Shown: positions 12,944 to 24,034, counted from the first letter of the stretch. The stretch is DNA of 64,000 nt from Sambucus nigra (GCA_949130495.1 OX422213.1:537215467-537279466); one strand, 5' to 3'. The notes: generated from the sequence alone by a model not told the origin. Numbers and translations: made by a program.

Positions 12944-14209
12944 GCACATAGTTCTATTTACTCTATGAATCCGGGAGGTACCAAAATGTACAGAGATTTG
13001 AAAGAGTATTACTGGTGGAACAATATGAAATGTGAGATTGCAGAGTTCGTAGATAAATGTTTAGTATGCCAGCAAGTAAAGGCGGAGCATCAGAAGTCGG
13101 CGGGATTATTACAGACATTGCCTATTCCGGAATGGAAGTGGGAACATATAACGATGGGCTTTGTTACCAGATTACCCCGATCACCAAAGGGGCATGATTC
13201 TATTTGGGTTATTGTAGACTGATTGACGAATTCGGACCATTTTCTTCCAGTTAAGACCACCTACACTGTTGACAAGTATGCACATATGTACGTTGACAAG
13301 ATTATATGTTTACATAGGGCACCAGTGTCAATTGTATCGGATAGAGATCCAACGTTCACTTCTAAGTTTTGCCCTTGTCTCCAGAATGCCATGGGCACAA
13401 GTTTGAAGTTCAGCACTGCGTTTCATCCACAAACTGATGGACAATCAGAAAGGACGATTCAAATATTAGAAGACATGTTATGAGCCTATGTATTTGACTT
13501 CAAAGGTAGTTGGGATAATCATTTGCCATTGATGGAGTTTTCATATAATAATAGTTATCAGTCCACCATTGGTATGTCTCCATATGAAGCTTCATATGGG
13601 AGGAGATGTAGAACGCCTTTGTGTTGGGATGAAGTAGGTGAAAGAAAAATTTTGGGTCCGGAATTGATAGATATGACAACTGAAAAGGTCAAAATGATTT
13701 GGGAACGGATAAAGATAGTGCAAAGCAGGCAAAAAAATTATGCAGATAAAAGGAAGTATCCATTGGAATTTCAGAAGGGGGATTTTTTATTCCTACGTAT
13801 TTCACCATGGAAAGGCGTTATGAGATTTGGAAAAAAGGGAAAACTAAGTCCAAGATACATTGGACCATATGAAGTGTTGGAAAGAATTGGGACCCTGGCA
13901 TATAGATTAGCATTGCCTTCAGAGTCGTCTCATTTACATGATGTGTTTCATGTATCTATGCTTCGTAAGTATTTGGCGGATCCATCTCATCAGTTGAAAA
14001 CTCAACCAATTGAAGTGAAGGAAGACTTGTAGTACATCGAGGAACCAATGGAAATTATTGATCGTAAGGAGCAAGTATTGAGAAATAAAGTTATTCCCTT
14101 AGTTAAAGTTATGTGGATGAGCCATGGAGTTAAAGAAGCAACTTGGGAAATGGAGGATAGCATGAGGAAAAAGTATCCCCATTTTTTTGGTAAGAGACCT
14201 TTATATTAA
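12944..14209 (+). pseudogene. Integrase with C-terminal chromodomain
   Basis: Integrase inserts the cDNA, and the chromodomain steers insertion to marked chromatin. The zinc-binding part (YYWWNNMKCEI, CLVCQQVKAEHQ) precedes the core. Where the core normally has its first catalytic Asp (IxMDF) the sequence reads ITMGF: the codon at 13157-13159 is GGC, so the Asp is lost. The second Asp (VSDRDPTF) and the Glu region (QTDGQSERTIQ) are present. Stops occur at 13220 (TGA), 13481 (TGA) and 14030 (TAG). The tail 14040-14190 (VIPLVKVMWM, EATWEMED, KYPHFF) is a chromodomain. The polyprotein stop is TAA 14207-14209. Confidence 0.92.
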
Positions 14210-14230
14210 ATTTCGGGGACGAAATTTTCT

Positions 14231-14254
14231 AGGGGGGGGGGGGGGGGAGGAAGT
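14231..14254 (+). other. Polypurine tract with a 16-G run
   Basis: A purine stretch (A, 16 G, AGGAAGT) ends next to the 3' LTR. It is the plus-strand primer of reverse transcription. The G homopolymer is longer than usual for the family and may be length-variable or an assembly uncertainty. Confidence 0.85.
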
Positions 14255-16559
14255 TGTGACAACCTGGATATAATTATGATAAATTATATTTAAATCATGC
14301 TTATCTTAGGTGATATGAATAATGTGTTATTATTATATCTAATGTTAAGTTATTATGTTTATTATAATCCTACTTTCATAAATCAAGAAAGGTCGAATTA
14401 TTTACAAACACAAAATTTTGTTGTTTTTTATTGAAATGTTCATGTTAGAGACTAGTTTTGACCCTTATAACATTACAATTGACTTGAGGTAAAAACTAGA
14501 TAGTTGTAGACATGTGAGTTAGGGTTGTAACACAACAAATGGTGCATCAAAGGGATGTACGAGTAAGAAGTTAGGTCAAATTTACGAACAAGGGGCAAAT
14601 CTGTCAATTCCCTTTAAGTGGTAAATTGACTTTTATTAAACCAAATGGTTTAGTTTGATTGGTTGGCTTGGGAGGAAGCCTTGGCCGACCTTATACCCTT
14701 GAAATAGCTTTACCCTTCAACCAAAATCAGCCATGAAAGGGTTTTACCTTGAGTAAAGAGAATTAGGGAGTTTAGGAAGGAAAAGTGAGGAGAAAAAGTG
14801 TAGAAAAATTCGTAGAAATTAGGTAAAAGTCCCGAAGGTAATCCTAATCTCAAATCTTATTATTTTTCTTATATTATTGATTTATCTGATATAAATCATC
14901 ATAAGTTTATGAAATTTTCATCCCTTTATATATATGTATGGTTAGATGCAAGTTTATGTTAAGTTGAATGTAGAAACCCTTAAAATTGATTTGTATTGAA
15001 ACCCCTTGTATTCAAACTTGCATATCTATTTATATGCTTACTGAAATTGATAAATTCTAATTGGATATGAAATTAGACTCATATATTCATATCATATCCG
15101 AAGATTAGAATTTATCTCCTTGTGGTTAGGCCGTAATGATGATTTCAAGTTGGTACATAGTTGCTGTTTGTATACTTGATTTCGGTATGCCCTAAGTTTA
15201 GTCAAGCTTTTGAGATATCAAATGAAGTAAAAAAATTATGAAACTTTAATTATGTACTATTCAGTATGTGTACTAGAAATGGTTGAAAAATTATGAAAAT
15301 TCTTGCAAGTTGAAGGAACAATAGAGGAACTTGTAGGGCAGATTTCTTGTGTTGTAAAGAAATGGTCATAACTTTCTTTAGAAAGCTTGAAAAATTACAC
15401 CGTCACTTGTATTGGAAAGTATATTCATATATGTTTTCATGTGGATAAGGTTGGACCCCTGTATTTACACAATTTAGGAATATAGGATGGTTGAGTATAA
15501 AGGGCAATAATCTGAGGCCTTACTGGATACCCCATGAGAGGATATTGTTATCTCCTCTTTCCAAAGAGTATTTTGAATACGTGTTTCATTTGTATATACA
15601 TTTAGAAGTATACTTTCATGTTACTTGGTTTTGGTAATAAATTCCTTATGAGGTATTTCTTATGATTGAATGTTCATAACTTTATTAACATGGATAGCAT
15701 TGTTTTGTCTTTACTCATGGTTTATGAAATGTGACTTAAGTGGAATTATATCGTTGGTGTATAGTCATGAAAAAATTACATAATTATGTTAGGATAATAC
15801 TTATAATTGAGATTCAATACTGATTTAGTTGGATTGACAAATTTAAGTTCCAATCAACCCAGTTTAGCTCCTCCCGAAGGAAACGTGAATACGTAGTTGA
15901 TAACCCAAGGTGAGTGTACTCACTGGAATGATGTATTTGTATACTGTTACGAATATGATCATAATGTTATGAATGTGAAATTGTTCATTTCGGTTTCCCG
16001 AAATGGGAGGTTACTCCCCGACCCGGAATGGGGGAGATTTGTCTATTAATGACAAGGGTTACTCCTCGATCAGGAATGGGAGAGAATTGTCTATTTAGAC
16101 AGGATATGTGAATCGTGATTCGAAAAATTTGGTCATTCATTATGAATGAGCCGGATAGGTTAATACATAATTATATAGACATGATTTATTGCATTTAAAT
16201 TCATGCAGTAGTATAGTAGTGATGCATTCACTGGGCTATTTTTGCTCATGGTTCCTATGTTCACATTTTCAGGTAACGCGATGTCACTGCCAAATCTAGG
16301 AGGTCGGGTTGGGTTATCCAAGAATGGGAGAAACAATAATTTTGTGTAAATGTAAATGATGTAATTAAGTTAACTTATCCTTCAAAAAAGTTTTTATGGG
16401 CATGATTACTCTGATGTTGTAAAAAGGCTTTCAGTTATATGGATTTGCAATGATGACTCTGAAATTAAAACTCGTGTTTATGATTTGGTTAGATTAATTA
16501 TGGTTTGACTCACTTTGACTTTCAGACTTAATTATAAGTAACTGGGTTGGGGTGTGTCA
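14255..16559 (+). repeat. 3' LTR of the Tekay-type element
   Basis: 2,305 bp, TGTGACAACC to GGGGTGTGTCA, matching 7056-9388 with scattered substitutions and a few indels. The TSD TTTAT follows directly at 16560-16564. Confidence 0.95.
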
Positions 16560-16990
16560 TTTATTCTCTGTTGAGACACAATTCATATTTATGATATATT
16601 CTTCAACTAAGCCCCTTATCAAATGATGCCTTAACTCTAAATGTTTAGTTTTAAAGTGTTTGGTGGGATTTTTGGAAATATCAATGGCAATCATATTATG
16701 ACAATGCAAATTCATTGAATCTTGTTATGTACCATAGTTATTGACCACTTGCTTCATCCAAATCAATTTCGTGAAACAAATACCTGTATTTATGTACTCG
16801 GCTTCTACGGTGGATAGGGATATGTAATTTTGTTTCTTAGAAAGCCATAACACTAATGATGTTTTGAAGAATAAACAACCGCACTAAGTGATTTTACTAT
16901 TAATGGAATCACTGCCAAATCAAAATAAAAAATATCATGTAACGAGTCATCTGCATCAAAGGGATACCTCAACCTAAACTTATGGGTACC
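16560..16990 (-). pseudogene. Ty1/copia RNase H, right part of the split antisense pol
   Basis: On the minus strand, continuing into 7055-6964 once the Tekay insertion is removed, this reads as copia RNase H with stops and shifts. Recognisable pieces are NYISLSTVEAEYI, KLIWMKQVVNNYG, CHNMIAIDISKNP, HFKTKHLELRHHLIRGLVEE and CVSTENK. These are the usual SLSTAEAEY, NxSAI and TKHIxxRxHFIR blocks. Homology fades near 16990. The RT and everything upstream are missing or beyond recognition. Confidence 0.8.
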
Positions 16991-17524
16991 CTTCACATAT
17001 CCACTAATTAATGACAACCCGCGCGATGCATGGGATAGTGTAAAAATAAATATATCTTAAATGACAACTATATTACTAAATATCACATTGCATATATCTC
17101 GCTAAAAGTTAATCAATTTTATCTTACATAATACTAAAATATACCACCTTGTGTGTCATGTTCATTTTCAGGAGAACACCTTGAATTCATACCCATTCTC
17201 ATCGCAACACAAATTTATGTCATCAAGTTTATCCTTCAACGTTCAATTTATATCTTGTGTATAATCTCTTCTTGACCTATACCAAACCTCATGAAAATGC
17301 CAAGACAACCCCTCACATCATTCATGAACATTCCATAGTTTGCTCACCCTTAACCTTCCTATTATCATCCGAGAGTAAAAGTTCCATTTTCCAACAGTCA
17401 AAGTGTTGCACAACACAACATTAATGAATTCCCAAGTAAAAACGTCACATCAAAATGCTATTTACTCTCATGATTCAAATATCTTGTCATATATTTCCAT
17501 CAAATTCCAAATGAAATCACAATA
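16991..17524. other. Non-coding flank between the copia remnant and the Tat element
   Basis: No gene found. At 17028-17048 the phrase CAACCCGCGCGATGCATGGG resembles GC-rich motifs found at the edges of some plant transposons (Helitron-like or hAT-like). No structure around it could be established. Confidence 0.45.
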
Positions 17525-17529
17525 GTGTC

Positions 17530-18088
17530 TGTTGATACCAAATTTAATCTGCTGATGTGGACCAATAATAAGAAGACACGTGTCAATCTATATGGCACAA
17601 TAACAATGAGGAAGTTTATTTCCCCCGACCAAGTCATGTTCTCTCCGAGCAACGAGGAGGACACCCCGAGGAACTCTATCATCCCGAGATACTCTAAGCA
17701 CTCCGAGGAACTCTTGATCAACGAGCAACTAAGGCGGTCCGAACTGCATCTCGGCCGTATCATTAATTACCAGACGGACAACTGTTCAACTATTCATTAT
17801 ATTCTTGACGCACACGCTGCATTAAATGTATTACCCTTTCATATGTGTATCATTTAATGTATTGGACCTTTCATGTACAGCCTAAGGGCTATAAATACCT
17901 TGTATCATCCTCATTCAAGGGGACCGGAATTTCTTGAGAGAATTTGTAATCAAGAATTCCACAAACACTCAGCAATAACATAACAGTGGACGTAGGCTTT
18001 ATTCCTAGCCGAACCACTTTAAAAATCTTTGTCTTATTTATTTATCTGTGATTGAAAAATTAGAGCGATCTAGTTTTTTACATCAACA
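17530..18088 (+). repeat. 5' LTR of the Tat-type element
   Basis: 559 bp. Differences from 24035-24593 noticed by eye: 17568 (A versus G), 17590 (T versus C), one C/T near 17884 and one A/T near 18057. A 110-aa open frame inside both LTRs is a by-product of the sequence. Confidence 0.96.
17890..17897 (+). promoter_or_regulatory. TATA box in the Tat 5' LTR
   Basis: TATAAATA sits about 190 bases before the LTR end, in a GGGCTATAAATACC context. The same box is at 24395-24402 in the 3' LTR. It is the likely core promoter for the element RNA; the start site cannot be fixed from sequence. Confidence 0.7.
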
Positions 18089-18091
18089 GAT

Positions 18092-18108
18092 TGGCGCCGT
18101 CTGTGGGA
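18092..18108 (+). other. Primer-binding site of the Tat-type element
   Basis: TGGCGCCGTCTGTGGGA begins three bases after the LTR. This is a primer site seen in Tat-type elements. Its first nine bases also fit the 3' end of tRNA-Asp. I do not assign the tRNA. Confidence 0.85.
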
Positions 18109-20150
18109 ACGTGTTACAAGCGTTGTTCTCCACCAAAAGCTAAGTTTTTATTTTCTCTACGTATAATCAATTATACATAAATCTTTTGATCCAATCATGA
18201 TTTTTATGTTTATATGCATAAATTAATTGTCCAATTTTTATCTGCAAAATGTTGCATATCATGATTTTTTAAATCATAACTGTTAGATTAATTCTTATTT
18301 AGAAATCTGAAAAATAGTAGATTTCATAAATCATAATTCTTTGTTTGATTCTCAAGTTTTAATTTTATATCATGAAATAAATATTTTAAATGATTACATA
18401 TGCCAATATATACGACGATGATAAGATTTGATCATTTTCATTGTTGATTTTGAAATAAATTTTGTAAGCTATTTGATGTCTATTCAAATTCCCATCATAT
18501 TTTTAATAAAAGAATGGGAAAAGGTTAAAGACAATGAAAAGTCTTCTCATGGAAATCATGACCCAGATCTATTTTTTCTCTCTTCAAGTTTGAGTCTCTT
18601 TGCATTCACAAGTTTAAGTCTCTTTGTATTCACTTTTATGAATTATATACTTAATTTAGTTCATCTTCCATCTATGTCAATAAAGTCAAATTGATTGATT
18701 TTTTATATAAATTTGGTAATAATTTCGATCATTCACCATATTTTTATCTCTCCAAATTGGGAATAGGAAGGGATCAATATAAAAAAAATAATTTTCTCTC
18801 ACCTGAAAAATCATTACTCACCTCTTGTAAAAGAGGATCAGTAAAACAATCATGACCATATCAAGACTCTGGGCACAAATTTGATATGTTAGCCCCTCGT
18901 TCATCACATCACATGGTTTCTTTATCGGAATCACACGATATAGTGGATTAGATAATTATTCATTTAATCAACATTATTAATGCTTAAATTTTACATCGAA
19001 TGCTATTTTTTTTTTATCTAAAGATTCGAGATATTCTGGTCATCCAACCATATATTCTATAATTTGAGATATCCTTAAATGTTGGTCGGCAACATCCATG
19101 TTGTTTGTCGGCAGCAGTAGAATCTTGGGGTATTAAAAAATGCTAAGCACCCCTGATATTTCTTTAAACACGAGCTCGGCTTGGGGACAAGCAGGGGGCT
19201 TAAGTTTTTTTTTTTAACTTATGATCACCCCAAAAATATTTTTAAAACCAAGTGATAAATAATTTTCAAACAGCAACTAATACCTGATTAGTTGTTGGAG
19301 ATTAAATACCTTTACGTCTTATTTATGATGCATATTTGATAATAATTCGTCCATTTCACACACATTTGGCATATTATTTTATATTTTGAAATTTTTATGC
19401 TGATACATATCATATATTGATTGGATGAGTAAATTATTCTCATGACTAATCAATTCAGCCTACACATATGGTAGAGCAAATTATTAATTTTTACAGGCAC
19501 AAGGTTCAATGCCGACGAATGCTGAAGCACAAATTATTCTATATCCATTCGGATTCATATTTTATATTTATCTCAGCATGGAGCTTGAAAAATTTCTTCT
19601 CTCTCTATATATTCGGCTCCGAGGAAAAGCTACAACAGTTATTATATTTCACCCCCAACGGATAGTTGGTCGGGGTAATTCTTATTTATATTCAGGCCCA
19701 GATATCTGCTCCAGCACAAATGATTCTATATATCCATTGGGATTCATATTCTATATTCATCTCAACATGGAGCTCGGCGAGATACTTATTATCATATTCA
19801 GCTTTGAGGAAAACTATAACATTTATTATATTTCACCCCCAACGGATAGTTGGTCGGGGTAATTCTTATTTATATGCAGGCCCAGCAAAGTTCTCGGCCA
19901 TATTCTTATGTTCTGGAAAATATTATTCTTATTCTGCATTCTGCAATTATGCCTCGACAAGATACTTATTCAGCTTTAAGGAGAATTACAACATTCGTTC
20001 GGATAATTCTCATTTATATTCAGGCCTGACAACGTTCTCGGCCATATTATTATGTTCTGAAAGATCTTATTCTTGTTCGGCATTATATGATTCTACCTCG
20101 ATTGATCGGCGAGGCACTTTTTTATTTTTAATTATTCTTTATATCTATTT
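18109..20150 (+). other. Tat leader region without coding content
   Basis: No gag-like frame is recognised. Tat-type untranslated phrases occur, such as GCTCGGCTTGGGGACAAG near 19170. Two similar blocks (about 19540-19680 and about 19710-19860) share CATTCGG/CATTGGGATTCATATT and ACCCCCAACGGATAGTTGG, which indicates older duplication. Confidence 0.6.
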
Positions 20151-20178
20151 GGATGCATATTCTATTCTCATTTCAGCA

Positions 20179-20335
20179 AGGATGTCTCCAGCATTTATTA
20201 TATCTTATTCAGATCCAAGGATGTCTCCAGCATTTATTATATCTTATTCAGATCCAAGGATGTCTCCAGCATTTATTATATCTTATTCAGCTCCAAGGAT
20301 ATCTCCGGAATTTATTATATCTTATTCCCAACAAT
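20179..20335 (+). repeat. 39-bp tandem repeat, four copies
   Basis: The unit AAGGATGTCTCCAGCATTTA, continuing TTATATCTTATTCAGATCC, starts at about 20179, 20218, 20257 and 20296; the last copy is diverged. It shares CTCCAGCATTTATTATATC with the larger array that follows, so the two arrays have a common origin. Confidence 0.85.
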
Positions 20336-20885
20336 CTGTTGGTCATCGCCGAGGAGGTATCCTGCATTTATATTATATCTTATTCCCAACAATCTGTTGG
20401 TCATTGCCGAGGAGGTATCCTGCATTTATATTATCTTATTCCCAACAAATCTGTTGGTCATAGCCGAGGAGGTATCCTGCATTTATTATATCTTATTCCC
20501 AACAATCTGTTGGTCATCGCCGAGGAGGTATCCTACATTTATTATATCTTATTCCCAACAATCTGTTGGTCATCGCCGAGGAGGTATCCTGCATTTATAT
20601 TATCTTATTCCCAACAAATCTGTTGGTCAGTGCCGAGGAGGTATCCAGCATTTATATTATCTTATTCCCAATAAATCTGTTGGTCAGTGCCGAGGAGGTA
20701 TCCATCATTTATATTATCTTATTCCCAACAAATCTGTTGGTCAGTGCCGAGGAGGTCTCTAGCATTTATATTATCTTATTCCCAACAAATCTGTTGGTCA
20801 GCACCGAGGAAGTCTCCAGCATTTATATTATCTTATTCCCAACAATCTGTTGGTCAGCTCCGAGGAAGTCTTCATCATTCATTAT
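20310..20885 (+). repeat. About 57-bp tandem repeat, ten copies, each with a hairpin
   Basis: Ten units with GTTGGTCA cores near 20338, 20397, 20454, 20510, 20567, 20624, 20681, 20738, 20795 and 20851. Each contains CCAACA, a short loop and TGTTGG (a 6-bp stem), then a GCCGAGGAGGTATCC-like block and TTATCTTATTCC. Indels of 1-3 bases between units shift the frame, so all three frames stay open for long stretches. No spacer-like variable DNA separates the units. Confidence 0.92.
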
Positions 20886-21080
20886 CAATTACCACCAACT
20901 CCGATTGGTAGATAAAATCCAACTCCGGTTGGTAGACAAAATCCAACTCCGGTTGGTAGATAAAATCCAACTCCGGTTGGTATTGGTCAATAAATCTCAT
21001 TCAAAGTTCACATTCCACAGTTGGGGGCTTCTATTACAGTCTCATTCAAAGTTCACATTCCACAGTTGGGGGCTTCTATT
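20886..21080 (+). repeat. 24-bp hairpin repeat and a 41-bp duplication
   Basis: CCAACTCCGGTTGGTAGATA-type units occur four times at about 20893-20985; CCAAC and GTTGG can pair. Then 20999-21039 (CATTCAAAGTTCACATTCC... GGGGGCTTCTATTACA) is repeated almost exactly at 21040-21080. The GGGGGCTTCT core also appears at the true polypurine tract (24026-24034). Confidence 0.85.
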
Positions 21081-21213
21081 ACAGATATATTTGTTCATTT
21101 GGTGGCACATTCTTATATCATCATGCAGTCGAGCATCAAATTCAACCCCGACTAATCACTTTCTCAGGAGGAATATTGAAGTTCAGGAGGTATATTGAAG
21201 TTCAGGAGGAATA

Positions 21214-22466
21214 TTGAAGTTCAGGAGGTATATCGAAATTCAAGAGGTGTATTCAGAAGTATCAGGACATGATGAAAGAAAGCGAAAAGTATTCCACCGA
21301 GGAACTCTGTCAGACCAAAAATTAGAAGACAAGTTGCCTATATGGAGGCTATATGTAGATGGATCATCTTTCACTACAGGCTGTGGGGCAGGGATCGTTT
21401 TGAACAGCCCAGATGAGGTCGACAGGGAATACGCCCTACGTTTCTAATTCAAAGCTTCTAATAATGAGGTTGAGTATGAGGCCATGATTGCAGGTCTTAA
21501 TTTGTCAAATACTATGGAGGCACAGCAGGTTATTGTCTTCAGTAATTCTCAATTGATCGTAAACCAAATGTTGGGAAAATAATGAGCCGAAGGAGAATTG
21601 ATGATCAAGTATCAAGCAAAGGTGATGGAGTTGGTATCAGAGTTTGTTGCTGTTCAAACTGGTAAGAATATCAAGAATGGAGAATGTGAGAGCATACGCC
21701 TTGGCCCGATTAGCATCAGCTACTCGTACCGAGCTACGAAGAAGGATACCAATTGAAGTATTAGAAAGTCGGAGCATAGATGAAGACCTGACGATGAATA
21801 TTATTACCCTTGATTTAGGACTATCTTGGATGGATCCCATCGGAGCATACATTGAGGAGGAACAATTACCGGAGGATAAGCTCGCTGCCAAGAAATGAAA
21901 GTTTAAAGCTGCTCGGTATGAACTAATTAATGGTATTTTGTATAGACGAGGAATTATGGCAGGTTTGCAAGGATGTGTACATCCCTCCGAGGTGAAAGAA
22001 TTGATTAAAGAGATACATGAAGGGTCCTGTGGAGCATGTAGCAGGTCGGACACTTTTGCAAAAGGTGATGACGCAGAGATACTACTGGCCGACGATGAGA
22101 GCTGATTGTATAGCTTATGCCAAGAAATGTGACAAGTGCCAACGCTTTTCCTCCATCAGAAGAACTTCACAAACATTATTGACATCCATCATTTATCCTT
22201 GGCCATTTTCTATGTGGGGATTGATTTGGTTGGACCATTGCCGAAGACTCGAGGAAGATTCAAATACCTCGTCATCGCAGTAAATTATTTTACTTAGTGG
22301 ATAGAAGCTGACCCACTTATTGACATGACATACGAGAAGGAAGGTGTACCGGTTTGTTTGGAAGAACATCATCTGCCGATATGGTCTCCCTCATGCCTTC
22401 ATCACAGACCATGGAAAACAATTTGATAACGAGGAGTTTGCTGCCTATTATCATCAGTTAAACATT
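21214..22466 (+). pseudogene. Tat RNase H and truncated integrase remnant
   Basis: The segment 21340-21590 encodes a Tat RNase H: WRLYVDGSS with the first Asp, GCGAGIVL, KASNNEVEYEAMIAGL, and VFSNSQLIVNQM, where the family usually has Asp (FSDSQ), so a catalytic Asp is probably Asn. Stops are at 21445 and near 21580. Further on, 21644-21900 has ALARLASATRTELRR. At 22030-22140 the integrase zinc-binding part reads QRYYWPTMRADCIAYAKKC. Near 22217 the first integrase Asp (IDLVGPL) and near 22403 the second (ITDHGKQFD) are visible. The frame ends abruptly at about 22466, before the catalytic Glu, where tandem repeats begin. Confidence 0.85.
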
Positions 22467-22700
22467 TGAAATGCTCTAAGGAGCCAAAAGCTCTAAGGAG
22501 CAAAAGTGCTATAAGTAGCCAACCTCCTTTGGTTAGGAGGACAACTCTAAGGAGCAAAAGTGCTATAAGTAGCCAACCTCCTTTGGTTAGGAGGACAGCT
22601 CTAAGGAGCAAAAGTGCTATAAGTAGCCAACCTCCTTTGGTTAGGAGGACATGCTCTAAGGAGCCAAAAAATGCTCTAAGGAGCCAAAAGCTTTAAGGAG
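22467..22700 (+). repeat. 54-bp tandem repeat, three copies, abutting the integrase break
   Basis: The unit CTCTAAGGAGCAAAAGTGCT, then ATAAGTAGCCAACCTCC and TTTGGTTAGGAGGACA, starts at 22491, 22545 and 22600. GCTCTAAGGAGCCAAAA fragments flank it on both sides. The period is 18 codons, so one frame stays open; it is not a gene. CCAACCTCCTTTGGTTAGG can fold on itself. Confidence 0.9.
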
Positions 22701-24016
22701 CCAAAAAGTGTACACCAGCATGATCAATTACGGTTGGTAAGATAAAAATATACTCTCATATTACAACTTATGTTGGTCGGGAGGTAATATTATTACAAAA
22801 AGTTCTTTGAAGAACAAAATATTCCAAAATACACCAAGTATAGTTGGTCGGGGATAAAAACCCACTAACTGTAGTTGGTCGACGAGGACAAATTATTGAC
22901 CTTAGTTGGTCGAACACTTTTTATGAAAATATTTGAAATTGAACCAAGTATGGCTGGTCGGGGATAAAAACCCATCAACTGTAGTTGGTCGACAAGCATA
23001 ATTTAACAACCTTGGTTGGTTGGAAAAATTTTAACATTTTTATACTCATTACTTTATTATTAAGTGATCGAGCAACGTTACTAATACTTGTAACTTTTTA
23101 TTACTAAGTTGGTCGATGAACAACACAATATTGTTATCTTTTACATATGCACAGATGTAAAGTATTTTACAAGACAATAGCAATTAAGATTGCGAATAAA
23201 AAATGAAAATCTTTCATTAAATCCAAAAAAACAAAATACATTGAGAATGAAAATGTATACTAACTATTACATTGAGATTCCTATTCTATTGGTTTATTTT
23301 CCTTCTACTTTTGAAACAGGTTCCTCACCAGCAGGAGGATCATCTAAAATATAAGAGGAGTTTATGAAGTTAAGACCTTTCAACATTCTGATATTCATCA
23401 CAGATGATCTATCCGAGAAGCATTAGCTCATTCCCGAGAAGCACTTGCTCGTCCCTGAGAATCACTTGTTAGTCCCCGAGAACCTCTTGCTCGTCCCCGA
23501 ACAGAGGTAGAAGTCAAAATCAGCATCTACAGCATTCAGATCTTTACTACTACTGTCTCAACCAACATTGAAGAAGTTGTATGAAAATGTTTCGAAGTCT
23601 GCCACCTGCTTGGTACTAATCAGATTGAAGAGTTGGGTTCAAAAGCTAGTATGTTACTCGACAAAGTATTCAGAGTATCATAAATCAGAAAAATCAAGCA
23701 AGTAAAGTTAGCATTCAGTTGCTCGGCACAAGAGGGAGTTGGTCATCTAGCAAAACCGATCAACATACTTGAAGATTATGACAAGCTACAAGTTTCATAC
23801 AATGGCATGGCTGCATCCAAATTCCCAGGGGTGATACATAGCACACGGAGTTCATCAAAAGAAAGATTAGCAACCATCGATCAGCCTGCATCATATGTCG
23901 TCCAGGAGATAATGCACTTTATGTTGAACAAATCAAGAAGGTAGATCAAGAATTTCACGAGCACCGAGCAACATTGCAGAATAAATACTCCATCCTTTCA
24001 AGTAACCCATCAAGCA
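22701..24016 (+). other. Tat 3' non-coding region with GTTGGTCG motifs
   Basis: Repeated TAGTTGGTCGG and CATCAACTGTAGTTGGTCG phrases lie between 22730 and 23000; CAACT and AGTTG can pair. At 23410-23505 a CCCGAGAAGCACTTGCTCGT-like unit recurs about four times. No open frame of note. Tat elements often have a long non-coding 3' region. Confidence 0.65.
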
Positions 24017-24017
24017 T

Positions 24018-24034
24018 GAAGCATTGGGGGCTTC
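24018..24034 (+). other. Polypurine tract of the Tat-type element
   Basis: GAAGCATTGGGGGCTTC lies directly before the 3' LTR (TGTTGATACC at 24035). The GGGGG core is short and pyrimidine-interrupted, as in other Tat elements. Confidence 0.6.

Larger units (their letters stand above)
7056..16559 (+). mobile_element. Complete Tekay/Del-type Ty3/gypsy chromovirus, inactivated
   Basis: A 9,504-bp element bounded by TG...CA LTRs and flanked by a perfect 5-bp target duplication TTTAT (7051-7055 and 16560-16564). The order is 5' LTR, tRNA-iMet primer site, gag, protease, RT, RNase H, integrase, chromodomain, polypurine tract, 3' LTR, which is the layout of the chromodomain-bearing gypsy lineage. 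The coding region holds about ten nonsense codons and three frameshifts, so it is dead as a protein source. The LTRs differ by a few percent by eye. It landed in the pol of an antisense copia element. Confidence 0.95.

Noticed and set aside
17020..17060. CCCGCGCGATGCATGGG motif as a possible Helitron end
   Set aside because: No 5' TC end, 3' CTRR or hairpin at a defined distance could be established.
17525..17857. 110-codon frame repeated at 24024-24362
   Set aside because: It is LTR sequence of the Tat-type element; conservation simply reflects the two LTR copies.
19666..20762. Overlapping open frames of up to 265 codons
   Set aside because: They run through the 39-bp and 57-bp tandem arrays in several frames at once and only translate the repeat; there is no start context or family resemblance.
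20310..20885. Regular repeats resembling a CRISPR array
   Set aside because: Units are directly tandem with no unique spacers, and the setting is a plant retrotransposon.
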